Source of the DNA: an uncultured bacterium
GTDB lineage: Bacteria; Bdellovibrionota_C; UBA2361; SZUA-149; CALKYB01
Assembly (NCBI GenBank): GCA_938003565.1
Contig: CALKYB010000083.1
Location: 1-7,437 of the forward strand
Reading direction: 5' to 3'
DNA: 7,437 nt
Each line of letters opens with the position of its first letter. Position 1 is the stretch's first letter. Positions 5,701 to 7,437 of the stretch are shown here, in pieces. Below the pieces are notes generated by a model. The model did not search any database. It was not told where the DNA came from and worked only from the letters and a program-made list of their open reading frames with translations. Both the position numbers and the translations under genes were made by a program.

Positions 5701-6201
5701 ATGACTACTTTAGACTCTGAGAGCAAACTTAGACCCGACTGGGACAATTACTACATCCAAATGAGCGATCATGTTGCCTCAAGGGCAACTTGTGACCGCG
5801 GACGTAGTGGCTGTGTTATTGCGAGAGACAATCGAATTCTCGCCTCTGGTTATGTTGGTTCTGCCCCAGGACTAGAGCACTGTGACGACGCAGGGCATCT
5901 GATGAGAAAAGTCATAATTGAGGATGGTAGCACTAGTAATCACTGCGTGAGAACTATACACGCGGAACAAAACGCAATTTGCCAGGCAGCTAAGTTTGGC
6001 ACCGCTCTGGACGGCGCTACGTTGTATTGCAAAATGGAGCCCTGCCGAGTCTGCGCAATGCTAATTATAAGTGTTGGTATTAAAAGAGTCGTCTGCCTGA
6101 GACGCTACCATGCTGGCGCTGACACTCGAGCAATGTTTAGGGAAGCTGGTATTGTTCTTAATGTTTTGGAGAACGAAACTGAAAAATATGAAAATCAATA
6201 A
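5701..6201 (+). CDS. Deoxycytidylate (dCMP) deaminase family protein
   Basis: 166-aa zinc-dependent deaminase resembling dCMP deaminases (ComEB/T4 Cd-like), which convert dCMP to dUMP to feed thymidylate synthesis. Catalytic site: HAE (His87, Glu89) and PCRVC (Cys115, Cys118) give the zinc ligands and proton shuttle. CVIARDNRILASGYVGSAPG (38-57) is the usual substrate-side strand and loop. The segment between, with HCDDAGH (60-66) and NHC (80-82), matches the family region that in some members binds a second structural zinc. ATG at 5701 has only a weak GAGTG upstream. It starts 20 nt after the protease stop, so co-transcription and partial coupling are likely. Free dCTP/dCMP specificity versus a related nucleotide cannot be decided from sequence. 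A spacer with nested repeats follows. Confidence 0.88.
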   Translation: MTTLDSESKLRPDWDNYYIQMSDHVASRATCDRGRSGCVIARDNRILASGYVGSAPGLEHCDDAGHLMRKVIIEDGSTSNHCVRTIHAEQNAICQAAKFGTALDGATLYCKMEPCRVCAMLIISVGIKRVVCLRRYHAGADTRAMFREAGIVLNVLENETEKYENQ

Positions 6202-6252
6202 ACTCTGCGACCAAGATAAGCACTCCCTTTAAAATCCCAAGATCTTCCCGAA

Positions 6253-6308
6253 AGCCTATAGCAGGAGCAAACGCCTTCGGCGTCTATAATGCTACCTAAC
6301 GCCAGGCT
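6253..6308. repeat. Nested inverted repeats in the deaminase/protease-like spacer
   Basis: The 156-bp gap between convergent genes holds three nested complementary pairs: AGCCT (6253-6257) with AGGCT (6304-6308), TAGCA (6259-6263) with TGCTA (6290-6294), and ACGCC (6271-6275) with GGCGT (6279-6283) around a TTC loop. No long T-run follows, only TTTT at 6317-6320. It may act as a transcription stop for the deaminase unit, or be a REP-like or structured RNA element. The rest of this spacer shows nothing else. Confidence 0.4.
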
Positions 6309-6357
6309 ATTCCTATCTTTTCTCACTCCTAAAAATACTTAGAGCATCGTATCCAAT

Positions 6358-7437
6358 TTAGTCCACAAGTCTTTTTGCAATTGCATCAATTAAGGTAAAA
6401 GAAGTTCCTTGCTTCTTAGTCAGTTTAAAACTCCTAAGTGCCTTATCTGTCAAAACCAATTCCCCAGTCTGGGAGTCCTCCACTAAATGGTAAACCTTAC
6501 CCCCTATAGCATAAGCAAAACTAGAAACTGGAGCTCTTTGAGTAAAACCAATTTCACTCTTAATAGCTTTCAAATCATAGAGACCCTCTGGAGACCTGCT
6601 TAAAACAGAGTCTATTTCTGAATCAATTTCTCGCAAAGTTTTCTCTAAGATCTCTATCTTTTGATCCTCCGGCTTCCCTTTCAACTCCTGCCAATTTTTA
6701 GAAAATTTAACTTGAGCACCTTTAAACTCCGATCTTTTATGGGGTGAAATACCAATTTGCTCTGCCCGTTTTCCAAGCATTTCCGACAAGCCGCCCAAGC
6801 CTTGAGCAACTAGAAAATTCTTAAGCGGCACTTCTACAATCCCATCCTGATTATAGTCGACGCCCTGGGTAGTTAGTTCCGGAGAGTATTCCCCAACTAT
6901 ATTCATATCAACTAGCTCATTATGTCGAGAATAAGCAGCTATTCTTCCAGAGATATCTGTAGCAGAAACACTTGTCCCAAAAAGTGAAAATAGATTAATG
7001 TAGTCCACCCCACCTTCTCCAGCTCGCTTATTTCCTGAGGAAACAAACAACTCAGCTCCTTGTTTCTTCAACATTACAGCTGCCCTACCAAAAACTCTCA
7101 AAGTTTCTCTAATATCTTGAGTCTTAACCAAGGCCAAAAAAGCCGACGGATCCGTCTGATCTCTTCCAAAAGACCTTAGACTTTTTAACTGTGAGCCTTT
7201 TTGAGAAATTTGCCTATCAAGGACAGTTAAGATCTGCGGACCAGACATTTGACTCAATGCTTGCACACTAGCACCAATCAGATCCTTCATAGCTGAACGG
7301 GGATAAACTTTTTCAATGGGAAGAGCTAAAACTTCATAGGTGGTATCATTTTCACTAAGGTCCTTAAGAGTTGCTGCAATACCCTCAAAAGATAGTTCAC
7401 CATCTGATCCTAAAGTAGGATCAATATGCCGAACACA
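6358..7437 (-). CDS. Divergent subtilase (S8)-like protein, N-terminus beyond the window
   Basis: The frame is open from the right edge to TAA at 6358, giving 359 residues of the C-terminal part. A Met at 7290 is only internal: at least 49 in-frame residues precede it with no stop. I read it as a subtilisin-like fold (numbering from Met-7290). ELFVSSGN (80-87) matches the oxyanion-hole Asn motif. VSATDISGRIAAYS (108-121) matches the following V-x-A-x-D-x-x-G-x-x-A-x-[FY]-S strand. GTSF (295-298) near the end matches the catalytic-Ser motif, though the usual Pro is missing. Between them is an insertion with an EF-hand/dockerin-like DYNQDG (145-150) and a charged helical stretch (205-232). Upstream, YEVLALPIEKVY fits the core strand before the Asn motif. 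The Asp and His motifs would be outside the window. Activity is uncertain; a pseudo-protease or unrelated protein is possible. Confidence 0.5.
   Translation of the reverse strand, partial: CVRHIDPTLGSDGELSFEGIAATLKDLSENDTTYEVLALPIEKVYPRSAMKDLIGASVQALSQMSGPQILTVLDRQISQKGSQLKSLRSFGRDQTDPSAFLALVKTQDIRETLRVFGRAAVMLKKQGAELFVSSGNKRAGEGGVDYINLFSLFGTSVSATDISGRIAAYSRHNELVDMNIVGEYSPELTTQGVDYNQDGIVEVPLKNFLVAQGLGGLSEMLGKRAEQIGISPHKRSEFKGAQVKFSKNWQELKGKPEDQKIEILEKTLREIDSEIDSVLSRSPEGLYDLKAIKSEIGFTQRAPVSSFAYAIGGKVYHLVEDSQTGELVLTDKALRSFKLTKKQGTSFTLIDAIAKRLVD

Noticed and set aside
6259..6310. Integron attC-like site, suggested by CTAAC and nested symmetry
   Set aside because: The complementary GTTAG half is missing and there is no cassette-like arrangement.
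6957..6974. GTSVSA in the subtilase-like protein read as the catalytic serine motif
   Set aside because: It lies only 18 residues after the Asn motif, runs into the V-x-A-x-D strand, and has no following Pro or helix; the C-terminal GTSF is a better candidate.

Overview
The window looks like ordinary chromosome of a Gram-negative bacterium. It carries a periplasmic YceI protein with a Sec signal peptide, a BolA / monothiol-glutaredoxin Fe-S module, and TrhO, all common in Proteobacteria in the broad sense. Base composition is moderately A+T-rich by eye. A DUF547 protein, a CAAX-protease-related membrane protein of the PEP-CTERM-associated type and a divergent subtilase-like protein would suit a Bdellovibrionota- or Deltaproteobacteria-like lineage. 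That placement is inference only. No rRNA, tRNA, CRISPR array, intact insertion sequence or phage module was seen.

Layout, left to right. (1) The 3' part of a DUF547 gene (+), cut by the window edge, converges with a minus-strand operon across only 5 bp. (2) The minus-strand operon, in transcription order, is a small BolA-family gene (2866-2633), a monothiol glutaredoxin (2625-2311), a second BolA (2271-1960) and a 12-TM MFS transporter (1939-737). All spacings are under 40 bp. (3) A roughly 350-bp gene-free region (2882-3218) holds a probable MITE-like element at 2895-3084, with 16-bp imperfect terminal inverted repeats and an apparent ATAAT target duplication, followed by a good sigma70-type promoter for the next gene. 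(4) trhO (+), a tRNA U34 hydroxylase, faces a yceI-family gene (-) across a hairpin that probably terminates both. (5) yceI is divergent from a two-gene plus-strand unit: a CPBP/CAAX-type intramembrane protease followed 20 bp later by a dCMP deaminase-type enzyme. (6) A 156-bp spacer with nested inverted repeats separates that unit from the convergent 3' part of a large minus-strand gene. That gene looks like a divergent subtilase with an unusual insertion between its Asn and Ser motifs, and it runs off the right edge.

Functionally, the clear unit is BolA-Grx-BolA. Monothiol CGFS glutaredoxins and BolA proteins form [2Fe-2S]-bridged heterodimers used in Fe-S handling and iron sensing. Here one glutaredoxin is encoded between two BolA paralogues that differ in the loop supplying a cluster ligand, and a transporter follows in the same unit. 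trhO, the deaminase, yceI and the protease are each recognisable, but no shared pathway links them. Several genes have tempting non-ATG upstream starts. Shine-Dalgarno matches and family N-termini were used to choose among them, and the choices are explained per gene. No complete undescribed system was found. The best leads are the MITE-like element, the subtilase-like protein and the BolA-Grx-BolA-MFS operon.
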